Of a stretch of 64,000 nucleotides of DNA, positions 17,228 through 25,539 are shown in pieces. The notes below the pieces were generated by a model, which was given only the letters and a program-made list of their open reading frames with translations, did not search any database and was not told the DNA's origin. The DNA is from JBHIKY01 sp042139015 (GTDB taxonomy: Bacteria; Bacillota; Bacilli; Bacillales; Marinococcaceae), in contig NZ_JBHIKY010000006.1 of the NCBI RefSeq assembly GCF_042139015.1, forward strand, positions 62,001 to 126,000, given 5' to 3'. How positions within the stretch are numbered: position 1 is the stretch's first letter; each line of letters starts with the position of its first letter. The position numbers and the translations under genes are program-made.

Positions 17228-18850
17228 TTAGAGTTCAATTTTGTCTGCAAGCTTTATTTCTTCGATTGAAGTAAGGGCGTTTAACACTCTGGAATCCGGC
17301 TCTTTATCAACAGCGAGCATCATGATCGCATCTCCGCCTTCTTCTTTTCTTCCAACCTGCATGGTTGCAATATTTACTTGATATTCTCCAAGCTTTTGTC
17401 CCATTTTACCAATTACACCTGGTTTATCTGTGTGCTGAATGTAGATAAGATGGCCGGTAGGATAAAAATCCACGTTAAAATCATTAATTCTAACTATGCG
17501 TGGTCCATACTCTTTTACATAAGTACCATGAACTGTAAAGGTCCGGTCTTCTCCATGAACCGTTGCTTTAATAAGATTCGAATATCCAAGCGCATTGGAA
17601 TGATGCTTTTCTCCGTAAGAAATGCCTCGTTCTTTGGCAATGATAGAAGCATTCACATCGTTAACCGGAGCATCAATTCTTGTAGACAGAAAACCTGCAA
17701 TAAGCGCCCTGGTCAGAACCGAAGTTTCGAGATCCGTGACTTCTCCGCTGTAATGTACATCCATTTCCTGCACCGGCGTTTTCATACTTTGGGATAAAAT
17801 ATGCCCCATTTTTTTCGTTAATTCATAATAAGGCTGAAGCGATTCAAATTTCTCTTTTGACATAGTCGGAAGGTTTATAGAGTTTAGTGCAGGCAGTCCA
17901 TTTAGAAATTGAAGCACCTCTTCGGAAACCTGAGCAGCCACATTAAGCTGAGCTTCTTTTGTGGAGGCTGCAATATGTGGTGTTGAAATAACCTGGCTGA
18001 ATTGGAGAAGCTCATTATCTGTCGCCGGCTCTTCCTCATATACATCAAGAGCTGCACCGGCTACATGACCAGTTTCGAGATAATATTTTAGTGCTCCTTC
18101 ATCTATAATTCCACCGCGGGCACAGTTAATTAAAAAGACACCATTCTTGGTTTTCTTAATGTTTTCCATGCCAAGCAGTCCCTTAGTATCCTTTGTCAGT
18201 GGAGTGTGAACTGTAATAATATCTGACTCAGCAAGTACATCGTCCAGCTCACCAGTCTGAACCCCCATTTTCTCAGCTCTTTCTTTTGTCAAAAAAGGAT
18301 CATAGACAGTTACTGTCATATCAAAGCCATGTGCACGTTTAGCCAGCTCAGATCCAATTCTTCCAAATCCGATAATTCCTAATTGTTTTCCACGAAGTTC
18401 AGTGCCCTGGAAAGCTTTTCTGTCCCACTTGCCACTTTTAACGGAGGCAGTGGCCTGAGGTATTTTGCGGGCAAGGGAAATCATCATCGCAAATGTATGC
18501 TCAGCTGTGGAAATCGTATTTCCATCTGGTGCATTTACTACAACAATTCCACGTTTGGTCGCCTCTTCAATTTCAATATTATCTACTCCCACACCGGCGC
18601 GGGCTATGATTTTCAACTTCGGCATACTATCCATAACTTCTGCGGTGACTGTGGTCGCGCTTCTCACCAGCAGGGCATCGTAATCAGAAAGATCTTTCGT
18701 TTCATGAACACTCTGCTGTACACATTCTACCTGCTGATTTTTCAATAGTGGCTCAAGTCCTTCGCTGCTCATTGAGTCAGATACTAACACGCGATAGGTC
18801 CCTTCAGCTGTAGTGCGTTCTTCTCTTTCAATCGCTGGCTGTTGAATCAT
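17228..18850 (-). CDS. serA: D-3-phosphoglycerate dehydrogenase
   Basis: First enzyme of serine synthesis: oxidises 3-phosphoglycerate to 3-phosphohydroxypyruvate with NAD. The 540 residues show the D-2-hydroxyacid dehydrogenase fold: LVRSATTVTAEV and RAGVGVDNIE near residues 60-95, Rossmann motif LGIIGFGRIGSELAKRA near 155, catalytic NCARGGIIDEGAL and the His in STPHIAAST near 295. A C-terminal ACT domain starts near 465 (IYIQHTDKPGVIGKMG). About 13 extra residues precede the usual N terminus; AGAAAGGA upstream supports this start. Expression is predicted to be controlled by the T-box leader upstream. Confidence 0.95.
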   Translation of the reverse strand: MIQQPAIEREERTTAEGTYRVLVSDSMSSEGLEPLLKNQQVECVQQSVHETKDLSDYDALLVRSATTVTAEVMDSMPKLKIIARAGVGVDNIEIEEATKRGIVVVNAPDGNTISTAEHTFAMMISLARKIPQATASVKSGKWDRKAFQGTELRGKQLGIIGFGRIGSELAKRAHGFDMTVTVYDPFLTKERAEKMGVQTGELDDVLAESDIITVHTPLTKDTKGLLGMENIKKTKNGVFLINCARGGIIDEGALKYYLETGHVAGAALDVYEEEPATDNELLQFSQVISTPHIAASTKEAQLNVAAQVSEEVLQFLNGLPALNSINLPTMSKEKFESLQPYYELTKKMGHILSQSMKTPVQEMDVHYSGEVTDLETSVLTRALIAGFLSTRIDAPVNDVNASIIAKERGISYGEKHHSNALGYSNLIKATVHGEDRTFTVHGTYVKEYGPRIVRINDFNVDFYPTGHLIYIQHTDKPGVIGKMGQKLGEYQVNIATMQVGRKEEGGDAIMMLAVDKEPDSRVLNALTSIEEIKLADKIEL

Positions 18851-18953
18851 TTTCCTTTCTCCACTCCCTTAAAGTTACTTTCTTTATTATAATAAACCAC
18901 GTTTTCCGGAGTAAACCCGGAAAACTGGTGATTTTGCGGTGAAAGCGCTGCAA

Positions 18954-19215
18954 TTAAAAAAACTTCCACCCACACGAAAGGATTCGTGAGGGGCGGAAGT
19001 TTCCGCGGTACCACCCTCTTTGCACAGACATTTGTCTGTCTCAAGGAGCAAAATTGCTCAAAGGTAACGGATTTATCCGATCTTTCTTACTATAACATGT
19101 TCGGAAAGACTGCCAGGAAGGGCTATCGGAAAGCTGATATTACCGTCTTTCAGCATACGCCGGCTCTCTGTGAATAATCCTGCTTTCTTCATTCTTCCTC
19201 GTTGCATATCATATT
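18954..19215 (-). promoter_or_regulatory. T-box leader with terminator upstream of serA
   Basis: On the minus strand the T-box sequence AGGGTGGTACCGCGGAA lies at 19001-19017. It is followed by a terminator hairpin ACTTCCGCCC...GGGTGGAAGT and a run of T (18954-18999). Upstream, a stem I-like region starts near 19205 (GAGGAAGA pairing with TCTTTCC) with AGAGAGCC typical of the distal stem. Uncharged tRNA should prevent termination. A serine codon is expected from context, but I could not assign the specifier loop with confidence. Confidence 0.88.
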
Positions 19216-19257
19216 TGTATTTGTGCAATAGACAATAGTCTATTGAGAGTTGTAAGA

Positions 19258-19286
19258 AATTTAACACAAGTTTGGTTCGATGTCAA
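19258..19286 (-). promoter_or_regulatory. sigma-A promoter for the serA T-box transcript
   Basis: On the minus strand TTGACA (19281-19286) and TAAATT (19258-19263) are separated by 17 bases. Transcription would start near 19250, just before stem I of the T-box. Confidence 0.7.
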
Positions 19287-19352
19287 TTCTAATTATAACA
19301 CAGAGACATACGTTAATCGTATAGAGATTTTTTGGAAATGGAGGGCAAACAT

Positions 19353-20402
19353 TTGATATATCATAAAGCGGTCAAAGGAGACACTCCAGCGAAAATCGCT
19401 CACCAGTATCATGCTGATCTCGAAACTTTCTATAGATTGAATCAATGCAGACCATCAGATTATATTGTGCCGGGTGAAAATTATATTATTGCCAGAACAA
19501 AGAATGCATCTTCAGAACATATAAATAATTGCTCGTTTGAGTATGGATGGAGAGAGCTTGAAAAAGACAGCAGGACATTGTCAGGACAGGTTAATAAATT
19601 CGAGATAGGCAGATCGGCCTGCCATCTGCCTATCTATGGCTTTTCAATTGGGGATGGCCCCCGTAAATTATTCATTTCTGCTGTCTGGCATGGGAATGAA
19701 TGGCTGAATGGCTGGCTTTTGATGAAATTTTTAATTGCGCTTGATATTAAAAGTCGAAGGAGAGAAAGCTGGCTTGGATATGATGTGAATTCAATTCTGA
19801 AAAGTAATACGATTGCTACTGTGCCATTAGTGAATCCTGATGGTGCTGAGCTTGTTCAAGAAGGGGTACACGAGGAGAATCCTTATTATAACAGCATTCT
19901 TGAGATTAATGGGGGCATGAATTTGTTTCATCATTGGTCTGCCAATGCACGCGGTGTAGATTTAAATCATCAGTGGCCGGCCGGCTGGAAAGAGGAGTCG
20001 AGAACAAGTCCGCAGCGTCCGTTCCCGCGGCACTATGGAGGAGAAGCTCCTTTAACTGAGCCGGAAGCTAAAACTGTGTACACCTTCTCAATGGAACAGG
20101 AGTTTGATATGGTGCTTGCTCTGCATTCTCAGGGGGAAGAAATCTATTGGGGGTACAACGGATTCGAGCCGGTGGAAAGCCTGAGGATTGCCGAAAAGCT
20201 TGCTGCAGCCAGCTCATACCATCTTGTGAAAAATGCAGGCAGCGGCGCAGGCTATAAAGATTGGTTTATAAAAACATTTCGGCGCCCGGGGTTTACTGTA
20301 GAAACTGGAATCGGCCAAAATCCGCTGCCATTCTCACAGTCAGATAGGATATGGCTGTTTGCAGTACCGCTGCTGCTGCAATTCTGCAGTGAACCTCAGT
20401 AA
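19353..20402 (+). CDS. LysM-M14 gamma-D-glutamyl-diaminopimelate peptidase
   Basis: Zinc carboxypeptidase-fold enzyme of 349 residues predicted to cut the gamma-D-Glu to meso-DAP bond in peptidoglycan peptides. A LysM domain occupies about residues 1-46 (KGDTPAKIAHQYH, NQCRPSDYIVPGENY). The M14 domain follows with zinc ligands in SAVWHGNEWLNG (HxxE) and in LALHSQGEEIYW, and the catalytic Glu in FTVETGIG. TTG 19353 is chosen because GGAGGG lies 8 bases upstream; an upstream TTG at 19332 has no good site. No signal peptide is seen, as in B. subtilis YqgT, so it may act on recycled muropeptides or in sporulation. Confidence 0.88.
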   Translation: MIYHKAVKGDTPAKIAHQYHADLETFYRLNQCRPSDYIVPGENYIIARTKNASSEHINNCSFEYGWRELEKDSRTLSGQVNKFEIGRSACHLPIYGFSIGDGPRKLFISAVWHGNEWLNGWLLMKFLIALDIKSRRRESWLGYDVNSILKSNTIATVPLVNPDGAELVQEGVHEENPYYNSILEINGGMNLFHHWSANARGVDLNHQWPAGWKEESRTSPQRPFPRHYGGEAPLTEPEAKTVYTFSMEQEFDMVLALHSQGEEIYWGYNGFEPVESLRIAEKLAAASSYHLVKNAGSGAGYKDWFIKTFRRPGFTVETGIGQNPLPFSQSDRIWLFAVPLLLQFCSEPQ

Positions 20403-20425
20403 ATAATGTGGAGGTCCCACTCAAA

Positions 20426-20530
20426 ATGAAGCTGAATCGACAAATCCAGGGAGACCCGGGGTGTGTCAGTGAAAAGACGGAGACTGAAGTTACAGATGAT
20501 CAAAAAATAAAAGGGCTGTCACCAAAATAA
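20426..20530 (+). CDS. possible 34-residue peptide
   Basis: ATG 20426 lies 10 bases after GTGGAGGT, opening a 34-codon hydrophilic frame (MKLNRQIQGDPGCVSEK...) whose 3' end runs into a terminator hairpin. No family is recognised. It could be chance; the ribosome binding site is the only support. Confidence 0.25.
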   Translation: MKLNRQIQGDPGCVSEKTETEVTDDQKIKGLSPK

Positions 20531-20548
20531 CTTTGGGTCAGCCCTTTC
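20509..20548 (-). terminator. terminator of ppa (also faces the peptidase gene)
   Basis: AAAGGGCTG...CAGCCCTTT with inner CACCAAA/TTTGGG pairing. On the minus strand the hairpin is followed by TTTTATTTTTT, so it mainly terminates ppa. Confidence 0.8.
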
Positions 20549-20551
20549 TCA

Positions 20552-21040
20552 TTAAGATTGGTCTTTATAACGGTTTACACATTCTTCCACGAGTGCTGCT
20601 GCTGCTTCAGCACCTTCCCAGGCACCAATTTCTGTTTTCTTTTTCTGTAAATCTTTATAAGTTTCGAAGAAATGGGCGATTTCCTCTAGTTTGTGAGAAG
20701 GAACATCGTCAATGGAATGGACGTCTTTAAAACGTGGATCCTCTACAGGGACTGCGAGAAGTTTCTGGTCTTCCTCGCCATCGTCAATCATATTTAAAAA
20801 GCCAATAACTCGTGCGTCAATTACACATCCAGGAAAGGTAGGATTTGTAACAAGTACCAGAATGTCAAGAGGATCATTGTCAAGCGCAAGTGTTTCATCT
20901 ATGTATCCATATTCAGCCGGGTAAAACATAGAAGAAAAGAGAACGCGGTCTAATTTGAAAACATTTTTCTCTTTGTCAAACTCGTATTTGTTCTGACTTC
21001 CTGTTGGTATTTCAATGAGTGCTTCAACAACCTTATTTGC
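20552..21040 (-). CDS. ppa: inorganic pyrophosphatase (family I)
   Basis: Soluble family I pyrophosphatase of 162 residues that hydrolyses PPi and pulls biosynthetic reactions forward. Seen motifs are EIPTGSQNKYEFD near residue 10, the active-site block FYPAEYGYIDETLALDNDPLDILVL near 35-60 with its Asp cluster, and EDPRFKDVHSIDDVP. The start ATG 21040 follows TAAGGAGG. An apparent 14-residue extension would begin at the -10 box and is rejected. B. subtilis relies on a manganese-type (family II) enzyme, so a family I enzyme is a lineage difference. Confidence 0.93.
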   Translation of the reverse strand, partial: ANKVVEALIEIPTGSQNKYEFDKEKNVFKLDRVLFSSMFYPAEYGYIDETLALDNDPLDILVLVTNPTFPGCVIDARVIGFLNMIDDGEEDQKLLAVPVEDPRFKDVHSIDDVPSHKLEEIAHFFETYKDLQKKKTEIGAWEGAEAAAALVEECVNRYKDQS

Positions 21041-21080
21041 CATATATAACGCCTCCTTAAAATTTATGATTCCATAAAGC

Positions 21081-21109
21081 ATTATAGCAGGAATGAAGCG
21101 AAGATGAAA
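21081..21109 (-). promoter_or_regulatory. sigma-A promoter of ppa
   Basis: On the minus strand TTTCAT (21104-21109), 17-base spacer, and extended -10 TGCTATAAT with TATAAT at 21081-21086. Confidence 0.7.
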
Positions 21110-21137
21110 AGGATTCCCGGCGTTTACATAGAATAAT

Positions 21138-21162
21138 AAAAAAACCAGGCACGGCGGCCTGG
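21138..21162 (-). terminator. terminator of fer
   Basis: On the minus strand CCAGGCCGCCGTGCCTGG forms a tight stem-loop followed by seven T. Confidence 0.85.
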
Positions 21163-21173
21163 AAATTTAGACG

Positions 21174-21422
21174 TTACTCATATTTAAACGGATCTCCATC
21201 AAATGGATCATCAGCGATTTTAATAGAATCGGTCGGGCATCCTTCATATCCATCCATTAAATCTTCTTCAAGTTCCTCAGGAACTGCTGCGGTTCCCTTA
21301 TTTTCATCAAGAATTACCTCTGCGAGACCTTCATCATCATAATCATAAATGTCTGGAGCAGCAGCTCCGCACGCCCCGCAGGCAATACATGTATCTTTAT
21401 CCACAATGGTGTATTTTGCCAT
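21174..21422 (-). CDS. fer: ferredoxin, single [4Fe-4S]
   Basis: Acidic electron carrier of 82 residues. Cluster ligands are CIACGACG near residues 12-19 (CxxCxxC, with the third position of a second cluster lacking) and the distant Cys in GCPTDSI near 61, the arrangement of Bacillus 4Fe ferredoxins. It lies divergently next to ypbB-recS, as fer does in B. subtilis. It has its own promoter and terminator. AGGAGG-like sequence precedes the ATG. Confidence 0.95.
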   Translation of the reverse strand: MAKYTIVDKDTCIACGACGAAAPDIYDYDDEGLAEVILDENKGTAAVPEELEEDLMDGYEGCPTDSIKIADDPFDGDPFKYE

Positions 21423-21510
21423 GTCAGCAAACCTCCTGCACGTAAAAAATTATCAGTATATGCGATTCTAAGCATGTGTTCTATGCTTGATCTATAAACG
21501 TCTATTTCAT

Positions 21511-21539
21511 ATTGTATTCTTTCATGATAAACTTTTCAA
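21511..21539 (-). promoter_or_regulatory. sigma-A promoter of fer
   Basis: On the minus strand TTGAAA (21534-21539) and TACAAT (21511-21516) separated by 17 bases, about 90 bases before the fer start. Confidence 0.7.
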
Positions 21540-21594
21540 CAGAAAAACTATTCATTTGCATCCCCTAATAATACTGATCTGAGGTGCAAAATAT

Positions 21595-22680
21595 ATGAAT
21601 CCGCTTTCTTTTCATCAGGCTTTAATTTTACTCGTATTAACCGAAGTGCAGGAGGACAGGAGCTGCATGGCTGTCTTTCATATTATAAAAGGAAAAAAAT
21701 CCTCCCAGACCATCCAGGATATAAAATGGTACGAGCTAGCTCATTTTTATTCATCTTCCCCATTTTTATCCGAGACAGAATTCCATAAGAACCTGCAATC
21801 TCTCCAGGCTGCCGGTTTTATTAAGCTGAAGGGAAAAAGCGCCTTTCTAACCGGCAAAGGGGAGGCGGCTGCGAGAGCGTGGATGAATTTCCACCCTGCC
21901 ATCGACCATTTTAACGGCTGGAAATTTGGAACTTCAGCAGCCCCGTTTTGGAATCGTCTCACTCTACTAATCCAATCTCTTTCTCAAATGTTGGCACAAG
22001 AGCGAGCCTTTCTTCCCGCTACAGGTGATTTTGAGGCAAAGCAATGGGTAAAGCGCTATTGGCCTTCTGAGAAAACCAGCCAATTACAATTAGGCAGGCA
22101 GCTATACAAGGAAATGTTTGAAGTCCTTCAACAGCTCCCAGAAACAACCGCCAAAATAATGACACGAAGACTCTCAGGACGTAATCATTTTGGAAGAACG
22201 TTTCTGCAGCTTGCTGATGAGATGCAGAGGGAAAAAGATGAACTTTATTACGAGTTTTTCGCAGCCGTTCATTTTTGTATCAGCCAGTGCCAGCTTCATC
22301 CTTCCACATTTCCCATACTTTCAGATGTAGCCTCTCCACTTGTGCAATATAAGCCATTTACGATCTCTGCTTTAAAAACACTAAATTATTTAAATCAACA
22401 CATGTCACTTAAAGATATCTCGGTAATACGCCGATTAAAACAGAGCACGATTGAGGATCATTTTGTCGAAATAGCCTCTGAGGATACCTCGTTTCCAATT
22501 GATTCCTATGTCTCAAAAACTAGACAAAAAGAAATTATGGATGCAGCTTCAACCTTGCAGACGCACCGGCTCAAGAATATTAAGGAATACGTTTCAGCAG
22601 ATACAGATTATTTTTCCATTAGACTGACACTTGCTTATTTTGGGAGGAAATATGGATTATCTTCAGACAGAGCTTTATAA
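21595..22680 (+). CDS. ypbB: YpbB-like protein with helix-turn-helix, partner gene of recS
   Basis: Protein of 361 residues of unknown biochemical role, always found next to the short RecQ helicase in Bacillaceae. The C-terminal region (about 260-345) looks like a helicase-associated helix-turn-helix domain: TISALKTLNYLNQHMSLKDISVIRRLKQSTIEDHFVEIA. The N-terminal region suggests a winged-helix fold. The end overlaps recS by 29 bases, so the two are translated together. Family and position support the name; function in DNA repair is inference. Confidence 0.82.
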   Translation: MNPLSFHQALILLVLTEVQEDRSCMAVFHIIKGKKSSQTIQDIKWYELAHFYSSSPFLSETEFHKNLQSLQAAGFIKLKGKSAFLTGKGEAAARAWMNFHPAIDHFNGWKFGTSAAPFWNRLTLLIQSLSQMLAQERAFLPATGDFEAKQWVKRYWPSEKTSQLQLGRQLYKEMFEVLQQLPETTAKIMTRRLSGRNHFGRTFLQLADEMQREKDELYYEFFAAVHFCISQCQLHPSTFPILSDVASPLVQYKPFTISALKTLNYLNQHMSLKDISVIRRLKQSTIEDHFVEIASEDTSFPIDSYVSKTRQKEIMDAASTLQTHRLKNIKEYVSADTDYFSIRLTLAYFGRKYGLSSDRAL

Positions 22681-24160
22681 ATGGTTCGGACTCACGGAGT
22701 TTCGAAGCCGTCAGGAGCAGATTATCTCTGCGGTTTTAAATAAACGAGATACGTTCGCAATGCTTGCCACTGGATCTGGCAAATCACTGTGCTACCAGCT
22801 TCCGGCATTAATACAAGATGGGCTTACAGTGGTGGTATCACCTTTGCTTTCTTTAATGCAGAATCAAGTTCAGGAATTAAAGGCAAAAAAAATTAAACAG
22901 GCAGCCGCCTTTAACAGCTTTCTTTCTTCTTCAGAGAAAAAAGATGTATTACTAAACATTAAATCATTAAAGATATTATACATTTCGCCTGAAAGTCTTC
23001 AGCAGAAGGAGGTTCTGCAAAGATTATCGTCGATCAATATATTTATGCTGGCTGTAGATGAAGCACACTGTATCTCACAATGGGGCCATGAATTCCGGAC
23101 AGATTATCTCGAAATTGGAAAAGTCCGTTCCATGCTCGGTTATCCTGTATGTCTTGCATTAACTGCAACCGCGACTTCCGAAGTAAAAGAAGATATTAAA
23201 AAGCACTTACACATGCGGGAGCCACTGGAGGTTTCAACTTCTGTAGACAGGCCAAATATCTCTTTGGAGGTACTCAGTATTGATACTGAGCATGAAAAAC
23301 AAAAACAGCTCTTATCCTTTGTAAAATCAATGGCCGGTCCTGGGCTGGTATACGTTTCGTCACGTAAAAAAGCAGAACAATTAGCCGCCATGCTCCACAG
23401 GCTGCCTGATATATCAGCAGCTGCCTATCACGGAGGCATGTCTTCAGAAGACCGTATATTAATACAGCAGCAATTTTTGAATGATCACTTACATATCATT
23501 TGTTGCACGAATGCTTTTGGTATGGGGGTAAATAAAAACAATATTCGATTTATTGTTCACTATCATTATCCCAAGGATTTAGAATCGTTTGTACAGGAAG
23601 TAGGCAGAGCAGGAAGAGATGGTTTAAATAGTGCTGCACTGTTGTTAAATGCCAGCGAAGATCATGTCCTTCCTCGTCTTCTTATCGAAAAAGAATTTCC
23701 GGATGATCTGCAAATGAGGCAGGCTTTATTAGATTGGCCGGAAATTTCAAGTCTTAAAAAAATACCACTTAGAAATTATTTTCTAGAAAAATTAGGCTGG
23801 GAAGAACAATCTATGCATTTTTTCCTGTATTATATAAAAAAGCGAATTGAAACTCACGGTAAGTTAGAAGTAGAAGAAACATTAAAATACCTGCTTTCTA
23901 TTATAAGTAATCGAAAAAATAAAAAGAAAGCAAAGCTTGAATACATGGAAAGGTGGATAAACAGCAGTACATGCAGACGGTCATCATTACTGCGATATTT
24001 CAATGAAACGCCGGGGCTCAAAGTGGAAAACTGCTGTGATATTTGCGGGATAGCTGTCAGAGAATCTGTAAATAAAGAGCATAAGTATAATAGCATTGAC
24101 CTTTCCTGGAAGGAAGAATTGAAAGAAATTTTCCATTTTGTAGAAAGAGCTGACTTTTAA
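22652..24160 (+). CDS. recS: RecQ-family ATP-dependent DNA helicase (RecS-like)
   Basis: Short RecQ helicase of 502 residues. Motifs seen: FRSRQEQII and Walker A ATGSGKS near residue 45, motif II VDEAHCISQWGHEFR near 135, motif III ALTATAT, motif VI in QEVGRAGRDG near 320. Near the C terminus, Cys residues in STCRRSSLLRYF and ENCCDICG form the RecQ zinc site. It lacks the RQC winged helix and HRDC domains of full-length RecQ. The start is ATG 22652 behind TGGGAGGAAA; an upstream in-frame start at 22631 is less likely. Confidence 0.93.
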   Translation: MDYLQTELYKWFGLTEFRSRQEQIISAVLNKRDTFAMLATGSGKSLCYQLPALIQDGLTVVVSPLLSLMQNQVQELKAKKIKQAAAFNSFLSSSEKKDVLLNIKSLKILYISPESLQQKEVLQRLSSINIFMLAVDEAHCISQWGHEFRTDYLEIGKVRSMLGYPVCLALTATATSEVKEDIKKHLHMREPLEVSTSVDRPNISLEVLSIDTEHEKQKQLLSFVKSMAGPGLVYVSSRKKAEQLAAMLHRLPDISAAAYHGGMSSEDRILIQQQFLNDHLHIICCTNAFGMGVNKNNIRFIVHYHYPKDLESFVQEVGRAGRDGLNSAALLLNASEDHVLPRLLIEKEFPDDLQMRQALLDWPEISSLKKIPLRNYFLEKLGWEEQSMHFFLYYIKKRIETHGKLEVEETLKYLLSIISNRKNKKKAKLEYMERWINSSTCRRSSLLRYFNETPGLKVENCCDICGIAVRESVNKEHKYNSIDLSWKEELKEIFHFVERADF

Positions 24161-24176
24161 AAAAGGGGGCAGACCT

Positions 24177-24413
24177 GTGACAAACCATGAATATAAAGAT
24201 CAGGCAGAAGACTTACGACGGTTAAACAAAATAAAAACAGAAAAGAAGGAGCACACGAGCAGTCATATAACAACTTCTGCCCTTCCTTCAAGAAAGCTCG
24301 CGCATAAAAAAAAGGCAGGGCTCCGTATCCGCCTACCTTTAGCCAGCCTGCTGCTTATTTTATTTTTATGTATCGTTGCTGCCGCTGCTGCTTTCCCATT
24401 TTTAATAAATTGA
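24177..24413 (+). CDS. small single-pass membrane protein, YpbE position
   Basis: Protein of 78 residues: a hydrophilic, Lys- and Glu-rich N terminus of about 50 residues, a basic patch (LAHKKKAGLRIR) and one hydrophobic helix ending at the C terminus. It starts with GTG behind AAAAGGGGG, 16 bases after recS. In B. subtilis this position holds YpbE, a longer protein with the same N-terminal layout plus an extracellular LysM domain. Here the frame stops right after the helix, so it could be a shortened YpbE. No obvious LysM remnant follows. Confidence 0.6.
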   Translation: MTNHEYKDQAEDLRRLNKIKTEKKEHTSSHITTSALPSRKLAHKKKAGLRIRLPLASLLLILFLCIVAAAAAFPFLIN

Positions 24414-24422
24414 AATACAAAT

Positions 24423-24464
24423 TCCGGCCGCACAGCTGCACCGATTCAAAAGCTGGCGGCCTGA
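24423..24464. terminator. hairpin after the small membrane gene
   Basis: TTC-GGCCGC-AGCT pairs with AGCT-GCGGCC-GAA across a loop of about 13 bases. The stem is strong but has no T run, so termination is likely but unproven. It separates convergent genes. Confidence 0.5.
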
Positions 24465-24469
24465 ATGCG

Positions 24470-24709
24470 TTAAACGAGGGAAGACTTAGACTCATTCATA
24501 ATTCTCTGACCGATAAAAACAAAGTGATTTCTGTTAAAATACGTTTTCGAAATACATATATGCCGGGAAGTAAACGAAGCAATTTTTCCAAAAGCAACCG
24601 TAGATTCTGTGTACAGACAGTAGACTTCAACAGGTATTCCAAGACGATAGTTGTATTCAATATCCTCCTCAGTAACTAAAGAGCGGCGTGTTAATTTGTT
24701 CAGCTTCAT
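24470..24709 (-). CDS. hypothetical protein, 79 residues
   Basis: Not recognised. The protein is basic and compact, with a central strand-rich segment (GIPVEVYCLYTESTVAFGKI, then HICISKTYFNR). I take the second of two in-frame ATG codons (24709), 9 bases after GGAGG; the first ATG (24715) is too close. A plus-strand frame overlaps it but lacks a ribosome binding site. The pattern of alternating hydrophobic residues suggests a small beta-barrel. Confidence 0.6.
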   Translation of the reverse strand: MKLNKLTRRSLVTEEDIEYNYRLGIPVEVYCLYTESTVAFGKIASFTSRHICISKTYFNRNHFVFIGQRIMNESKSSLV

Positions 24710-24786
24710 AATCATCCGCCTCCGGAAAGTAAATATGAATTTCCTCCCTCTTATTATATTTTAAATTGAAAGAATATTCAATATAA

Positions 24787-24996
24787 TTACAAGCCCTCTT
24801 CTAAAGAAAAATTAACGGCTCGTTCTTCCTCTGAGAGAGGAGAAGATAATATTAAGCCGGCAAAACAGAAAATAACACCAACGATCATCAAAATAAACGG
24901 CACGAATAATGAACGCTTACTGATTAGAAAAAATAACAAAAGAATAAATCCTGAACCAAAGCCGGCAGCTCCGATAAGAAATATAAATAGATCCAT
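24787..24996 (-). CDS. small membrane protein, two helices
   Basis: Protein of 69 residues with two long hydrophobic segments (residues 4-25 and 30-50) separated by a short basic turn (SKRS), and an acidic C terminus (SEEERAVNFSLEEGL). The ATG lies 9 bases after GGAGGCG, a good ribosome binding site. No family recognised and no catalytic residues visible. Confidence 0.7.
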   Translation of the reverse strand: MDLFIFLIGAAGFGSGFILLLFFLISKRSLFVPFILMIVGVIFCFAGLILSSPLSEEERAVNFSLEEGL

Positions 24997-25153
24997 CGAT
25001 AAAGCGCCTCCAATCTTTTTAAGCCTATATTTAAATTATAAACTAACTATCTAAAGAAAAAAGGAAATGAATTGCATAATATGTGACGGCTTAGTTATAC
25101 AACAGATAAAAATAGGCTTAAATGTTGCAAAACAGCATTGACTTCGGACATAC

Positions 25154-25162
25154 TGTTATAAT
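25154..25162 (+). promoter_or_regulatory. extended -10 promoter for the YhfH-like gene
   Basis: TGTTATAAT (TGn-TATAAT) at 25154-25162. No -35 at a standard distance; a TTGACT lies only 13 bases upstream. Confidence 0.55.
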
Positions 25163-25218
25163 ACAATATCAGTAACATATATAGAGACTAATACAGAATT
25201 AAAGGAGATGAGAAAATA

Positions 25219-25353
25219 ATGAAAAGAGTCATGGAGTTTTTTAGAAATCTTCCGCAAAAGCAATGTTCTGATTGTGGAGAAATTATGGAAGAACAGCATG
25301 AGTCTTACATGAATCAGTGTGATAAATGCCTGCGTCATTCCCAGCATATGTAA
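25219..25353 (+). CDS. YhfH-family small zinc-ribbon protein
   Basis: Protein of 44 residues, below the size most gene finders report. It has two CxxC pairs, CSDC near residue 16 and CDKC near 34, spaced by a Glu-rich segment (GEIMEEQHESY), as in the YhfH family of Bacillus. It probably binds one zinc ion; its role is unknown. AAAGGAGATG lies 9 bases before ATG 25219 and a strong terminator follows the stop, so it is a monocistronic gene. Confidence 0.85.
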   Translation: MKRVMEFFRNLPQKQCSDCGEIMEEQHESYMNQCDKCLRHSQHM

Positions 25354-25358
25354 CAGCG

Positions 25359-25384
25359 AGAACGGGAGCCCGTTCTTTTTTTTG
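25359..25384 (+). terminator. terminator of the YhfH-like gene
   Basis: AGAACGG-GAGC-CCGTTCT followed by eight T. Confidence 0.9.
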
Positions 25385-25539
25385 TGCATTTTTCAATCAG
25401 TTCCTAATTGAAAAACAAAGTTTAATTCAGGCGTTAGAAGGAAATATATATACTATATGCTCTGTTCAGATTCATTTTTGCTGATTTTTTGCTAAAATAC
25501 ATTATAGTGATTGTCTATTACTTAGAAAGGCAGATTCCA

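Noticed and set aside
25489..25539. Upstream start for the YpbG-like protein
   Set aside because: The start codon overlaps a likely -10 sequence and has no ribosome binding site; TTG 25540 with AGAAAGG fits better.
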